From: CAVZZG01 sp963779685
GTDB taxonomy: Bacteria > Actinomycetota > Thermoleophilia > Gaiellales > F1-60-MAGs149
NCBI GenBank assembly: GCA_963779685.1
Contig: CAVZZG010000001.1
Location: 992,001-1,056,000, forward strand
DNA length: 64,000 bases
Direction of reading: 5' to 3'
The position numbers and the translations under genes were made by a program. The notes under the pieces were generated by a model. That model ran no database searches. It saw only the letters and a list, made by a program, of their open reading frames with translations, and was not told the origin of the DNA. This document shows, piece after piece, positions 45,217 to 54,098 of the stretch; the first letter of the stretch is position 1, and every line of letters begins with the position of its first letter.

Positions 45217-46021
45217 AGAGGATCGTGTCCAGGCCCCTGATGAGGCCTGGCGCGTCCTGGATCCGCCGGGCCGCGATCAGCGAGCCGGTGACGAAGATGC
45301 GGCCGCCGGGCTGCTGGTCGTGGCGGATCACGAGCCGCTCGCCCTCCATGCCGAAGACGATCTCGACCCAGGGGCTGCACCCGGGGAGCCGTACCGAGTG
45401 CACGCGGGCGCCGCCGAACGTCGCGCCCCGCGCCGCCGGCGGGCCGATCAGCTGGTCGTCGGACAGCGCGACGACCGGCTGTCGGATCGCGCCCAGCACC
45501 TCGGCGAGCTCGCGGGCGGTGCCGCTGGGGACGTCCGGCTTGGTGGCGGGGTTGAGCTCGATCACCTCCCAGTGCGGCACGAACCGGGCCGCGACCTTCG
45601 CGAGGTGCTGGAGCAGGGCGGCGGTGATGGCGAAGTTGCCGGTGGCCGCACCGACGCCGGCGCGCCGTGCCTCGGCGTCGATCTCGGCGAAGTCCTCGTC
45701 GGTGAGGCCCGTCGTCCCGATCACCACCGGCACCCGGCGCGCGAAGGCGATCGCAAGATGCTCGCGTATGACCCCGGGATGGGTGTAGTCGATCAGCGCG
45801 TCGACCCCGTCGGCGAGGGCTCGGTCGAGGTCGTCGGTGATCGCGACGCCGACCGGCGCGATGCCGATCGCCTCGCCGGCGTCGCGGCCGACCTCGCGGC
45901 GGGCGACGGCGCCAGCGAGGACGTAGCCGGGATCGGACGCGATCGCCTCGACCAGGCATCGGCCGACGCTGCCGAGAGCACCGGCGACGCAGATCCGAAG
46001 CGGTGCGGTGCCGTCGTCCAT
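45206..46021 (-). CDS. DapB-like reductase lacking the catalytic His pair
   Basis: 271 residues resembling 4-hydroxy-tetrahydrodipicolinate reductase: nucleotide loop VAGALGSVGR, ALIDYTHPGVIREHL, VIGTTGLTDEDFAEI, NFAITAALLQHLAKVAARF, and the substrate loop TKPDVPSGTARELAEVL. In true DapB the segment before PSGTA is HHxxKxDxPSGTA; here it is NPATKPDVPSGTA, so both catalytic histidines are missing while the lysine remains. It may therefore be a DapB paralogue with another substrate or weak activity. No other lysine-pathway gene is near. The ATG overlaps the stop of the upstream gene. Confidence 0.78.
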   Translation of the reverse strand: MDDGTAPLRICVAGALGSVGRCLVEAIASDPGYVLAGAVARREVGRDAGEAIGIAPVGVAITDDLDRALADGVDALIDYTHPGVIREHLAIAFARRVPVVIGTTGLTDEDFAEIDAEARRAGVGAATGNFAITAALLQHLAKVAARFVPHWEVIELNPATKPDVPSGTARELAEVLGAIRQPVVALSDDQLIGPPAARGATFGGARVHSVRLPGCSPWVEIVFGMEGERLVIRHDQQPGGRIFVTGSLIAARRIQDAPGLIRGLDTILFTD

Positions 46022-46668
46022 CACACCCCGAAGCTGACGGGGAACGTTGCCAGCCAGATCGTCGTGATCGCGAATACCGCGATGCCGATCGCGACGATGA
46101 CCTCTTGATGCCGCTCGGCCCGGAGCCGCGAGCTGACGCCGGCGAAGAACAGCGAGACCGCGAACAGGACGACCGCCAGCACGTAATTGTCGCCTCGCTG
46201 GTTGTGTTCCGCGGCCTGCACCGCGGCTGCGACGGCCGCCTTCTCGAGGCGATCGGCCTCGGCGGTCGCGGCCAGCCGGTACTGGGGCATGGCAAACGGC
46301 GTCAGGGGTGCGGCGGTGTTCTTCAGGGGGTTCGTGGCGATCCAGGCGTCGACCGCCGGCCGGAACTCGGCGCGGAACCGGTGCAGGTAGAAGTCGGCCA
46401 GGCGGGTGTTACCGACGGCGTACGCGTTCACCCACTGGGTGAACGTCGAGACGTCGATCACCGTCTGGGTGTTGGCCTTGTTCGCCGCCTTCGTCGATTC
46501 GACTCGGAGTGCGCTCGCCTGGCTGTAGGCCTGCGCCTGCTCGCCGCTCCAGCGCGTCGACTGGTACCCGGCCCACGCCGTCGCGATCGCCGCGGCGGCG
46601 AGCAGGAGCGTCGAGACCGCCTCGATCCGCGAGCGTCGAGGGGTGAAGGTGTCTTCCCCGCTCGACAT
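46021..46668 (-). CDS. DUF4337-like membrane protein
   Basis: 215 residues with one helix near the N-terminus (IEAVSTLLLAAAAIATAWAG), a long hydrophilic middle part (YQSTRWSGEQAQAYSQA, RVESTKAANKAN, FRAEFRPAVDAWIAT), and two helices at the C-terminus (YVLAVVLFAVSLFFAGVSS and VIVAIGIAVFAITTIWLA). The pattern of a YQxxxW..Q..A segment after the first helix fits DUF4337-type proteins; function unknown. Overlaps the DapB-like gene by a few bases, suggesting co-transcription. Confidence 0.7.
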   Translation of the reverse strand: MSSGEDTFTPRRSRIEAVSTLLLAAAAIATAWAGYQSTRWSGEQAQAYSQASALRVESTKAANKANTQTVIDVSTFTQWVNAYAVGNTRLADFYLHRFRAEFRPAVDAWIATNPLKNTAAPLTPFAMPQYRLAATAEADRLEKAAVAAAVQAAEHNQRGDNYVLAVVLFAVSLFFAGVSSRLRAERHQEVIVAIGIAVFAITTIWLATFPVSFGV

Positions 46669-46737
46669 CGGGTGAAGAATAGGTCAGTGGGCCCGCGCCG
46701 GATATAGTCCGCGCGCCAACCTCCAGAGGAGTACACC

Positions 46738-47250
46738 GTGGCCGATCCCGGCGATTACACCCTCGTCGTCGCAGCCTTCGACGACCCGCAAGCCGCAGAC
46801 CAGGCGCTCGACGCGATGATCGAGTTCGACAAGGCGGGTACGATCGCCGTGATCGCCGCCACGGTCGCAAGCCGCGACGCCGACGGGACGGTCACGCTCC
46901 GCGAGGTCGGCGAGCATTCCACCGGCGTGGGCGCCACCGGCGGCGTCATCGTCGGTGCGCTGCTCGGCCTCATCTTCCCGCCGACCATCCTCGGCGCCGC
47001 GATCGTCGGCGGCGCGGCCGGCGGCATCTTCGGCAAGCTCAAGCATCGCCACGACCGCAGCGAGATGAAGAAGGAGATCGAGGAGACGCTGCCGCCGGGA
47101 ACCTCCGGCGTCGTCGCCATCGTCGAGAACAAGTGGCTCGAGCAGCTCGACCGCACCCTCGCCGCCGCCGAGCGGGTCTCGAAGCAGTCCGTCGACGCCG
47201 GAACCGTCGACGCCATCAAGGCCGAGACGACCGGCACCGCGACCGCATAG
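46738..47250 (+). CDS. DUF1269-family protein
   Basis: 170 residues: YTLVVAAFDDPQAADQAL, VTLREVGEHS, then a glycine-rich hydrophobic stretch (TGGVIVGALLGLIFPPTI) and AAIVGGAAGGIFGKLKHR, then MKKEIEETLPPGTSGVVAIV. This is the DUF1269 layout: two alpha/beta halves round a glycine-rich membrane-associated hairpin. Role unknown, possibly stress-related. GTG start with AGAGGAG upstream. It diverges from the DUF4337-like gene across 69 bp. Confidence 0.88.
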   Translation: MADPGDYTLVVAAFDDPQAADQALDAMIEFDKAGTIAVIAATVASRDADGTVTLREVGEHSTGVGATGGVIVGALLGLIFPPTILGAAIVGGAAGGIFGKLKHRHDRSEMKKEIEETLPPGTSGVVAIVENKWLEQLDRTLAAAERVSKQSVDAGTVDAIKAETTGTATA

Positions 47251-47266
47251 GGGCTCGAGTCTCGAG

Positions 47267-47872
47267 CTACCAGAGCCGGTCGATCGCGCCGGAGTAGAGC
47301 GCTATCCGGGCACCGACGAAGCTCGCGGCCGCTCGGGCGGCGCGCTCGGAGAAGAACGCGGCCAGCGTCACCTTGTCGAACCGATCGCTCGGGAAGGGGT
47401 CGTCTGGCGTGCCGCCGATCAGCACGGTGCCCTTCAGCACGCGCCAGCCGCAGCGTTCGTAGAACTCCCGCAGGGGCGGGTCGCACGTGAAGATGCCGAG
47501 GTCGGCGCCGGATCGTGCGACCGCCTCGCGGGCCGCTCGGACGAGGGTCGACCCGTGCCCCTGGCCGCGCCGGTCGGTGGCGGTGACCACCGTGCTGAGC
47601 CCGCTGGCCGCATACCGCTCGCCGCCGTGCTCGATCTCCTTCGAGAGGATGTCGAGCGCTGCGAGAACCACGCCGTCATCGACCAGTACCATCTCGACCG
47701 GGCGCAGCGCCTGGTCGTGCCACGGCGCTGGCCCACTCGCCTCGGCGGCGGGCCAGGCCTGATCCTGCAGCGCCACGACCTGCACCCGGAGCTCGAGGGG
47801 CACCTCCGCCTCGGGCCAGCTGAGGACCTCCATGGGAGTACGGTGACGCACCACCTCCGGATGGTGCACCAT
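47267..47872 (-). CDS. GNAT-family N-acetyltransferase
   Basis: Up to 201 residues of the GNAT fold: VEMVLVDDGVVLAALDIL, ASGLSTVVTATDRRGQGHGS with the acetyl-CoA loop RRGQGHG, TLVRAAREAVARSGADLG, and FYERCGWRVLKG. The order of motifs is reminiscent of AAC(2')-type enzymes, but the similarity is too weak to claim aminoglycoside modification. ATG 47872 lies inside a perfect 14-bp palindrome; ATG 47833 is the alternative start. Confidence 0.8.
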   Translation of the reverse strand: MVHHPEVVRHRTPMEVLSWPEAEVPLELRVQVVALQDQAWPAAEASGPAPWHDQALRPVEMVLVDDGVVLAALDILSKEIEHGGERYAASGLSTVVTATDRRGQGHGSTLVRAAREAVARSGADLGIFTCDPPLREFYERCGWRVLKGTVLIGGTPDDPFPSDRFDKVTLAAFFSERAARAAASFVGARIALYSGAIDRLW

Positions 47873-47873
47873 C
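47860..47873. promoter_or_regulatory. perfect palindrome GATGGTGCACCATC at the GNAT start
   Basis: A 14-bp perfect dyad containing the candidate ATG of the acetyltransferase gene on the minus strand and lying 71 bp before the divergent GlnA-like gene. It could be an operator for either gene, or indicate that the downstream ATG 47833 is the true start. Confidence 0.4.
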
Positions 47874-47943
47874 GCGGGCTCGGCCGTCCGCTGCGGGAAC
47901 CCGGCGTCTACCTTCTCGGACGTTGGTCCGGCATGGTTCGCCG

Positions 47944-49215
47944 ATGTCCATCGGAGACTGGCTCGAGGAGCGCGGGATCGCGCATGTCCACGCCGGCGCG
48001 GCCGACCATCTCGGGATCTGGCGCGGCAAGCGGGTGTCGGCGAGCGTGGCGGCCGGCGGCGACGTCGGCTTCTCGGACGGCGTGTTCGGGCTCGACATCG
48101 CCGGTGCGTGGGTCGCGCCGCCCGCGGGCCACGCGGGGTGGTATCCGAGCGCCGACGCCGGCTACCCCGATATGCGGCTCGTGCTCGACCCGGCCACCGC
48201 GTTGATCGCGGGCTGGCTCGACGGCGAGGCCGTGGTGCTCGGCGAGTGGTTCCTGACCGGCGACGTGCCGGTCCCGATCTGCCCCCGTGGACGGTTGCGC
48301 GCCGTTCTCGCCGACCTCGCCGGACGCGGGCTCGGACTCCGGGCCGCGTTCGAGCTCGAGTTCTACCTGGTGCCCCTGCACGAACGGGCCTACCCGTACC
48401 ACGGCCTTCGTACCGCCCTCGACCGCCGGATCGTGTCCGCGTTGGTCGGGTCGCTCGAGGCTGCCGGCGTCCAGGTCGAGGCGGCCAACTTCGAGAACGG
48501 CGTCGGGCAGCTCGAACTGAACGTGGCGCACCGCGACGCTCTCGCGGCAGCCGACGAGGCCTTCCTCGTCAAGCAGGCGGTTCGCGTCGTCGCGGCGGAC
48601 CTGGGACTGCAGGCGACCTTCATGGCGAGGCCGTTCGACGGGGAGCCAGGCAGCTCCGCGCACGTGCACCTGTCGCTCGAGCGTGACGGTAGCCGGGCGC
48701 CGTTCGGCGACCACCGCATGGCGCTCGGGGGTCTGCTCGCCACGCTTCCGGCAGCCACGGCCCTGTGCCTGCCGTTCGCCAACAGCTACGCGCGCCTCCA
48801 GCGTCACTCGCTGGCCGCCACGACGCGGACGTGGGCGCCCGACAACCGGACGGTCGCGCTCCGCACGATCGAGGAGGAGGGGCGGATCCTCCGCATCGAG
48901 CACCGCCTGCCGGGCGCCGATTGCAACCCGTACCACGCGCTTGCCGCGATGGCGGCGGGCATCGTGGCCGGCCTCGACGCAGGGCTCGAGCCTCCCCCGC
49001 CGACGATCGGCAACTGCGACGATCTGGACGGGCTCGAGCTGCTGCCGACGACACCGGCCGAGGCGATCGCCGCCTTCCGCGCCAACCGGTCATTCGGCGA
49101 CATCCTCGGCGCCGACCTCGTCGCGCACCAGTGCGTGATGCTCGCCGCCGAGGCGGAAGCAGCGCGGGTCCGCGTCTCCGAGGCGGACCGGGCCCGGTAC
49201 CTGGAACTCTCGTGA
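47944..49215 (+). CDS. glutamine-synthetase-family ligase (gamma-glutamylamine type)
   Basis: 423 residues, shorter than GlnA (about 450-470). Catalytic-domain motifs are in order: FELEFYLVPL, NFENGVGQLELNV (metal Glu residues), HVHLSLERDG (His of the active site), YARLQRHSL, APDNRTVALR and EHRLPGADCNPYHALAAM. The N-terminal beta-grasp is short (YLGIWRGKR-like region). This branch usually joins glutamate to an amine in amine catabolism rather than making glutamine. It follows the GNAT gene divergently and is separated by a few bases from the convergent membrane-protein gene. Confidence 0.88.
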   Translation: MSIGDWLEERGIAHVHAGAADHLGIWRGKRVSASVAAGGDVGFSDGVFGLDIAGAWVAPPAGHAGWYPSADAGYPDMRLVLDPATALIAGWLDGEAVVLGEWFLTGDVPVPICPRGRLRAVLADLAGRGLGLRAAFELEFYLVPLHERAYPYHGLRTALDRRIVSALVGSLEAAGVQVEAANFENGVGQLELNVAHRDALAAADEAFLVKQAVRVVAADLGLQATFMARPFDGEPGSSAHVHLSLERDGSRAPFGDHRMALGGLLATLPAATALCLPFANSYARLQRHSLAATTRTWAPDNRTVALRTIEEEGRILRIEHRLPGADCNPYHALAAMAAGIVAGLDAGLEPPPPTIGNCDDLDGLELLPTTPAEAIAAFRANRSFGDILGADLVAHQCVMLAAEAEAARVRVSEADRARYLELS

Positions 49216-49221
49216 CGGGCC

Positions 49222-50604
49222 TCAGGCATTCGCCTCCGAGAGGAGCCACAGGGCGAGGCTCGTGAAGGCGACCATCACCCCCAGCATCGCGAACTGCGAG
49301 CGCACCGCCGCCTTCTTGTCGGGATACAGCACCAGGGCGCGGTCGTGCGCGAGCGCGAGCGCGGCGACGTGGCCGATGACGACGATCGCGACCTGGGTGT
49401 ACCAGACGGTACGGGCGCCCATCAACGTGAAGTCGATCTGGTATGAGGCCGTGCCGAAGTAGTCCGCGCCCCTCCCGAGCGGATCGCTCATCAGAGGCCA
49501 GATCGCCTGACCGGTGAAGATCGCGAACGTGAGGTAGTGAGCGCCGACGTAGGCGAAGGCGATCGGGATCAGCGTGTGGGCGAACCGGCGTGCCACGGCC
49601 GGCGCGGTATCCCCGGCGAGACCGCCGCGGGCACCCAGGCTGCCGAGGAGGAGCAGCCCGCCGATGGCCGCGATCGACAGCAGCAGGCCGACGAGGGCCG
49701 TGAGCTCGCTCTGGGTGACGAGGCTCGCTCCGGCGCTCGAGAGTCCGTCCCGGATGTGGGCGCCGACCTTCAGCCACCACGGGTTCTCCGCCAGCCCGTC
49801 GTAGGTGATCGACCCGATCATGAGCACCACCACCGCCGCGGTGCCGGCGAGCTCCTTGATCTGCGGAAGCCCGCTGAGCGGCAACCGGACGCCGACCGTG
49901 CGGCCGCGCCGCGTGAACGGCGACATGGCGCCGAAGAACGCGAAGTAGATCGCGAACGCCTCGCCCTGGTCGCACCACGTCTCGACGCCGTACATGTACA
50001 TGCAGACGAACGTGACGAAGGTGTAGATGAGCGTCGCGACGGCGAGGTTGCGCGGCGAGGCGAGGTTGTGGAACACGAGCTCGAAGAGCGCGAACGCGAA
50101 CAGCCCCGTCACCGCCGGCCAGCGCCCGAGCCGGGCCGGATAGGGGCGGCCGGTCGCCGGGAGCAGCAGCCGGCCGATCGTGCGCCAGGGGTTGAGCGCG
50201 GCGAACACGTTCCCGAAGACCACGCTCACCGGCACCAGCCACACCCAGAACTGGAGGAATACGATCTGCGGCGTGATGCTCCGCGCGGCCACCGACGTCC
50301 CGAAGAGGCCGGCCACGATCACGACGGCGAAGACCGCGACGCCGATCACGCCGAGGACGGCCTCGGCGATGACCGAGCCGAGGACACGGCCGCCGGGGAG
50401 GTTCCGGAATCGCTCCTCCTGGAGCTGCGGCGTTCGCCACAGCGCGGCCAGCGCGACGAACGACACGATCAGTACGACCGCCGCCGCCCAGGCGAAGAGC
50501 CAGGCGGGGATCGGCAGGTCGGGCCTGGCCGTGAGGCCGTGGGCGGAAGCAGCTGCCGGGAGGAGCACGAGGATGGCCGCCGCCAGGGCCCCGGCGCGAC
50601 GCAT
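49222..50604 (-). CDS. large multi-helix membrane protein of unknown function
   Basis: 460 residues: a signal-like first helix (ALAAAILVLLPAAASAHG) and about ten further helices. Recognisable stretches: ITPQIVFLQFWVWLVPVSVV, NVFAALNPWRTIGRLL, NLASPRNLAVATLIYTF, YGVETWCDQGEAFAIYF, HYLTFAIFTGQAIWPLMSDPLGRG. I recall homologues carrying labels such as fenitrothion hydrolase, but see no hydrolase motif. A conserved His/Trp/Asp set in the helices could bind a metal or proton. Coupled (TGATG) to the lipoprotein gene upstream. Confidence 0.7.
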   Translation of the reverse strand: MRRAGALAAAILVLLPAAASAHGLTARPDLPIPAWLFAWAAAVVLIVSFVALAALWRTPQLQEERFRNLPGGRVLGSVIAEAVLGVIGVAVFAVVIVAGLFGTSVAARSITPQIVFLQFWVWLVPVSVVFGNVFAALNPWRTIGRLLLPATGRPYPARLGRWPAVTGLFAFALFELVFHNLASPRNLAVATLIYTFVTFVCMYMYGVETWCDQGEAFAIYFAFFGAMSPFTRRGRTVGVRLPLSGLPQIKELAGTAAVVVLMIGSITYDGLAENPWWLKVGAHIRDGLSSAGASLVTQSELTALVGLLLSIAAIGGLLLLGSLGARGGLAGDTAPAVARRFAHTLIPIAFAYVGAHYLTFAIFTGQAIWPLMSDPLGRGADYFGTASYQIDFTLMGARTVWYTQVAIVVIGHVAALALAHDRALVLYPDKKAAVRSQFAMLGVMVAFTSLALWLLSEANA

Positions 50605-51149
50605 CACTCGACCGCGATCTTGAACGTCGCGGATGCGCCGTTCAGGGTCACGACCACCTCGGCCTGGTGCCCTGGCGGGAAGGCGACGTTGTTGCCGTAA
50701 TGGACGTTCGCCGGATCCTCGCCCTTGGCGTAGGACTCGGCGACCGGCACCGGCTGGGCGTCGCCGCCGTCGGTGAGGTCCTTGATCGTGATGGCGGGCG
50801 CGAGGTGCGGCGCCGGCGCGCCGCTGGCCGTGTCGCAGATGTGGACCTCGACGTGCTTGTCCGCCGTCGGGTCGTTGTTGCCGGGCGCGCCGGCGACGGC
50901 GATGTGGGTGTCGGGGGTCGTCGTGGTGGCCGCGGCCTGCGGCGAGACGATGGGGGCGGAGTCCTCGACGGCCGCGACGACCTGGTAGTTGCCGAGTGTC
51001 TGCGCCCCGTACCCGGCGCACGGGTGATCGGCCGCCGTGGCGGACGATCCGGAGCCGGTGACGGACGAGTTGGACGAGCTGCCGCCGCAGCCGGCGGCCA
51101 GGAGACCGCACGCGGCGGCCAGGACGACGAGGGTGGACTTCGGACGCAT
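50604..51149 (-). CDS. lipoprotein of unknown function
   Basis: 181 residues: lipobox in LVVLAAACGLLAAGC (Cys21) followed by a Gly/Ser tether, then a domain with GNYQVVAAVEDSAPIVSPQA, VEVHICDTASGAPAPHLAPA, ITIKDLTDGG and YGNNVAFPPGHQAEVVVTLN. It looks like a small beta-sandwich exposed on the outer face; similar folds bind metals or copper-chaperone partners, but no His/Met motif is clear. The stop overlaps the ATG of the membrane-protein gene. Third member of a three-gene membrane unit with 51218-51802. Confidence 0.65.
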   Translation of the reverse strand: MRPKSTLVVLAAACGLLAAGCGGSSSNSSVTGSGSSATAADHPCAGYGAQTLGNYQVVAAVEDSAPIVSPQAAATTTTPDTHIAVAGAPGNNDPTADKHVEVHICDTASGAPAPHLAPAITIKDLTDGGDAQPVPVAESYAKGEDPANVHYGNNVAFPPGHQAEVVVTLNGASATFKIAVE

Positions 51150-51217
51150 GGGAGCGCTCCTTCACTGGTGGACCGGGTCGGGGACCGCGGTGCCGCCGGC
51201 GATTCAGCGCGCCGGCA

Positions 51218-51802
51218 CTAGGGGCAACCGCGTACCGCGAGCGGTGGGCCGCGGAAGGAGAGCGCGTCGCCGCCGCGCACGAGCCGGGGGAGCGAGACGA
51301 TGGAGCGCGGCCCGTCGGGCCTTGGCGACGACCCGGCGATCCGGACCGGTCGCCGGTGCCGGCGCGCGATGACGCGGTGGACGACCCGCGCCGCGCCCAG
51401 CATGATCGAGGCCAGGAGGAAGGCGAGCAGCCCGAACGGCACCTGGAGGAGGAGTCCTCGCCAGAACGTGGGCTCCTGCCACACGTGCCACGGTGCCGCG
51501 CCGATCGACAGGCGCTCCAGGTGCTCCTGCACCACGAAGCCTGCCGCCGGCAGGGCGACGAAGGCCGAAGGTCCGATGGGCCGCCGGGTCGCGAGCGCCG
51601 CGAGCAGCACCGCAACCATGCCGCCGAGTGCGCCGAGGCCGACGGGCAGGATCGTCTGCGAGGCGTGCCCGGTCGTCATCAGCAGTGTCTCGCGGGTGCT
51701 CGCGCTCGGGACGGCGAGCACGTACCCGAGCCAGTGCGCGGCCTGTCCGCCGGCGAGCACCAACGGCAGCGTCAGGATCAGCGTGGCAAGCCGGCGCATC
51801 AC
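51218..51802 (-). CDS. small multi-helix membrane protein
   Basis: 194 residues with about four helices (LATLILTLPLVLAGGQAAHW, TILPVGLGALGGMVAVLLAA, AFVALPAAGFVVQEHLERL, LLLQVPFGLLAFLLASIML) and a basic cytoplasmic tail. The HxxG...QEHLER pattern recurs in small actinobacterial membrane proteins of unknown function near copper- or envelope-related genes; this is an impression, not a match. Start GTG 51802 or ATG 51799. Upstream of the lipoprotein gene by 68 bp. Confidence 0.6.
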   Translation of the reverse strand: MMRRLATLILTLPLVLAGGQAAHWLGYVLAVPSASTRETLLMTTGHASQTILPVGLGALGGMVAVLLAALATRRPIGPSAFVALPAAGFVVQEHLERLSIGAAPWHVWQEPTFWRGLLLQVPFGLLAFLLASIMLGAARVVHRVIARRHRRPVRIAGSSPRPDGPRSIVSLPRLVRGGDALSFRGPPLAVRGCP

Positions 51803-51832
51803 TCTGGTTCTACTCCACGTCCGTCGCGTCCG

Positions 51833-53731
51833 TCAAGGCGCATGGCACGCACCCGGCGGTGACGGTGCGACGTCGAGCGCTGGATTGCGGTCGAAGAAGC
51901 CGAACGGCTTGAGCCAGAAGGAGACCGTGTCGGCGGGCATCACGGGCCAGTCCTCCACCCGCGTGATGTGGTGGATGCCGAACACGTACCACAGCACGAC
52001 ATCCGCATCCTCGAGCGGGCGGTCGGCCTCGATCCAGCGCGGCAGGCCCTCGTCGACCAGGCTCTGGGTGGGGAACTCGCCGGCCGGCCATCGCTCCGTG
52101 TCGGCGTGGCGGGTGACCCAGAGCTGGTGCTCGATCGCGCCCGCGCGCCGGACGACCGGCGTCCCGGGCGCGAACATGGCCGGGATGCACCCGGTCGGGA
52201 CGAGCTTGTAGGCGACAGGCTCGCCGTGGGCGTTGAGCCGCGCGGGGTTGATGACCTTCCAGGTTCGCTGCGTCGCCCAGTCGTAGTCGCGTGCTGCCTC
52301 GCGTTCCGAGGTGATCGCGGACGACCGCGACACCACCGCCAGGCCGTGCGGGTTGTCGGCCGAGACCGGCAGAGCCTCCGACCAGGTCTCGAGCACGGTG
52401 TTGCCGGCGCCATCGACGTCCATGTCGAGCCGGACGACGATGAAGTGCTGGTGGTAGGGGGCGTACGTGCGCTCGTCGACGACCGTGCCCGAGCGCGGTC
52501 GTCCCTCTGCGAACGCCGTGGTCACCATGATCCCGGTCGCGCGCACCTCGCACTCGATCGAGCCGTCCTGGTAGAACCGCCAGTAGACGAGGTACTCGTA
52601 GTTCGCGACCGTGGCGTGGAAGGACACGACCAGGCGGCGCATCCGCCGCACCTCCGCGCCGGCGTCGTGGTCGACGTGCTTCCACAGCACGGCGTTGTCC
52701 TCCTCGTGGAGGCAGATCGCGTTGCGGATCGTGAACGGCTGGCCGTGGGAATCGGCCAGCACCGCGTCGAGGTACCGGATCTCGCCGAGGCAATCGCAGC
52801 CGAGCTCGAGCGACTGGGTCATGGAGCCGAGGCCCCATTCGCCGATGTCGAAGGCCGTCCGGGGCGCGTGGTCGAAGCTCGCGTCGCGGTACGGCACGAC
52901 CATCTCCGCGAACGACATGCGATGGGCCACGGAGCGAAGCCGGCCGGCGTCCTCGTAGCCGACCTGGTGCAGGACGAGCCCCTCCCGGTGGTTGAAGCCG
53001 AGCCGCATGCGCCATCGCTGCCAGCGGAGCTCGTGGCCCTCGACGCTGAACGAGACGCCGTCCGGCTGGCGGATCTCGAGCGGCTCGAGGTCGTCGCGCA
53101 AGCTCATGCCGGGGACGCGGCCGGGCGCGTACTCGCCCATCACCGCGGGCCGGTCGATCGCGTAGGCGTCCTGAAGCTCGAGCAGCTCCATGGTGTTCAT
53201 GTCCACGATGGGCCGCAGGCCACCGACGAAGTGGGCGTAGGGGTTCGACCCGGCGGCGCCCCGCACCCAGACATCGCACCAGCCGACCCGGCGGTCGCGG
53301 AAGGCCGGCGGGACGAGTGCCTCGCCATAGGCCCAGACGTCGATCAGCACCAGGTCGACGTCGGTGATGTCGCGGCGTGCGAGGGCGGCCAGGAGCTCCG
53401 GATGCTGCCGCATGGCCCGATCGCACTCGTGGTACTCGTCGACGGTGAAGTTCGCCTGCACGCCGGGCCGCTCGTTCCACGCGACGACGCGGTCGGCGAC
53501 GAGGTCGACCAACGCCTCGCGCACGATCCCGTCATCGCGGCGCCAGACGATGGCCCGGGCCGTCCGGTTGCCCGCCGCCCCTGCCAGCAGGGCCGCCTTC
53601 GGAGGCTCTTCGAGCGAGATCGACGCGAACCGCCAGTGCTCGTCGACGCCCTTCTCCTGTCGCAGCCGCGCCACCGCCGCCTCGATCTCCGCGGCCGAAA
53701 GCGGATCCAGCGGGTGCACCTCGTTCACCAC
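51833..53731 (-). CDS. copper-containing primary amine oxidase
   Basis: About 632 residues, the normal length. Topaquinone site in VANYEYLVYWRF (N-Y-E-Y, the second residue being the self-processed Tyr), catalytic-base Asp in YRDASFDHAPRTAFDIGEWG, copper ligands His-x-His in YHQHFIVV and the third His in IHHITRVEDWPVMP, and substrate-channel region MTQSLELGCDCLGEI. It oxidises primary amines to aldehydes with release of ammonia and peroxide. No signal peptide, so cytoplasmic as in other actinobacteria. The start is uncertain; GTG 53731 gives a natural N-terminus, a longer ATG at 53809 is in frame. Confidence 0.93.
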   Translation of the reverse strand: MVNEVHPLDPLSAAEIEAAVARLRQEKGVDEHWRFASISLEEPPKAALLAGAAGNRTARAIVWRRDDGIVREALVDLVADRVVAWNERPGVQANFTVDEYHECDRAMRQHPELLAALARRDITDVDLVLIDVWAYGEALVPPAFRDRRVGWCDVWVRGAAGSNPYAHFVGGLRPIVDMNTMELLELQDAYAIDRPAVMGEYAPGRVPGMSLRDDLEPLEIRQPDGVSFSVEGHELRWQRWRMRLGFNHREGLVLHQVGYEDAGRLRSVAHRMSFAEMVVPYRDASFDHAPRTAFDIGEWGLGSMTQSLELGCDCLGEIRYLDAVLADSHGQPFTIRNAICLHEEDNAVLWKHVDHDAGAEVRRMRRLVVSFHATVANYEYLVYWRFYQDGSIECEVRATGIMVTTAFAEGRPRSGTVVDERTYAPYHQHFIVVRLDMDVDGAGNTVLETWSEALPVSADNPHGLAVVSRSSAITSEREAARDYDWATQRTWKVINPARLNAHGEPVAYKLVPTGCIPAMFAPGTPVVRRAGAIEHQLWVTRHADTERWPAGEFPTQSLVDEGLPRWIEADRPLEDADVVLWYVFGIHHITRVEDWPVMPADTVSFWLKPFGFFDRNPALDVAPSPPGACHAP

Positions 53732-53811
53732 GTCGCGGACTATGCCAGGGATCCTCGTCGCCGGCCGCCCGGGAGCGGATAGGCTGCCCCCAACCGACGC
53801 GGAGGGCACCG

Positions 53812-54072
53812 ATGCTCGCGATCCGACCGAACTGCGAATGCTGCGACCGTGACCTCCCGAACGGTGCCCCGGAGGCCAGGATCTGCACCTTCGAGTGCAC
53901 GTTCTGCGCCGACTGCGCCGAGTCGCGGTTCGGCGGCGTCTGCCCGAACTGCGGCGGCGACCTCGTGCTGCGGCCGACCCGGCCGGCCTCGCGGCTGGAC
54001 CGCTATCCGGCCTCGACCGAGCGCGTCACCAAGCAGCACGCCGCCTGTGCAGGCGCCGTCGTGGTCGCCTGA
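53812..54072 (+). CDS. DUF1272 zinc-binding small protein
   Basis: 86 residues with the DUF1272 pattern: RPNCECCDRDLPNGAPEA, ICTFECTFCADCAES and GGVCPNCGGDLVLRP. The eight cysteines pair up as two treble-clef-like zinc sites. Function unknown. The ATG lies opposite the N-terminal extension of the amine-oxidase frame. The next gene on the plus strand starts 27 bp after its stop. Confidence 0.88.
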   Translation: MLAIRPNCECCDRDLPNGAPEARICTFECTFCADCAESRFGGVCPNCGGDLVLRPTRPASRLDRYPASTERVTKQHAACAGAVVVA

Positions 54073-54098
54073 GGATCGCGGCTATCCTCGGTGACGCC

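Noticed and set aside
47267..47872. Aminoglycoside 2'-N-acetyltransferase
   Set aside because: The protein is a GNAT, but the similarity is only to the general fold; no resistance function can be supported.
49222..50604. Fenitrothion hydrolase
   Set aside because: I recall this label on similar membrane proteins but see no hydrolase active site in the sequence.
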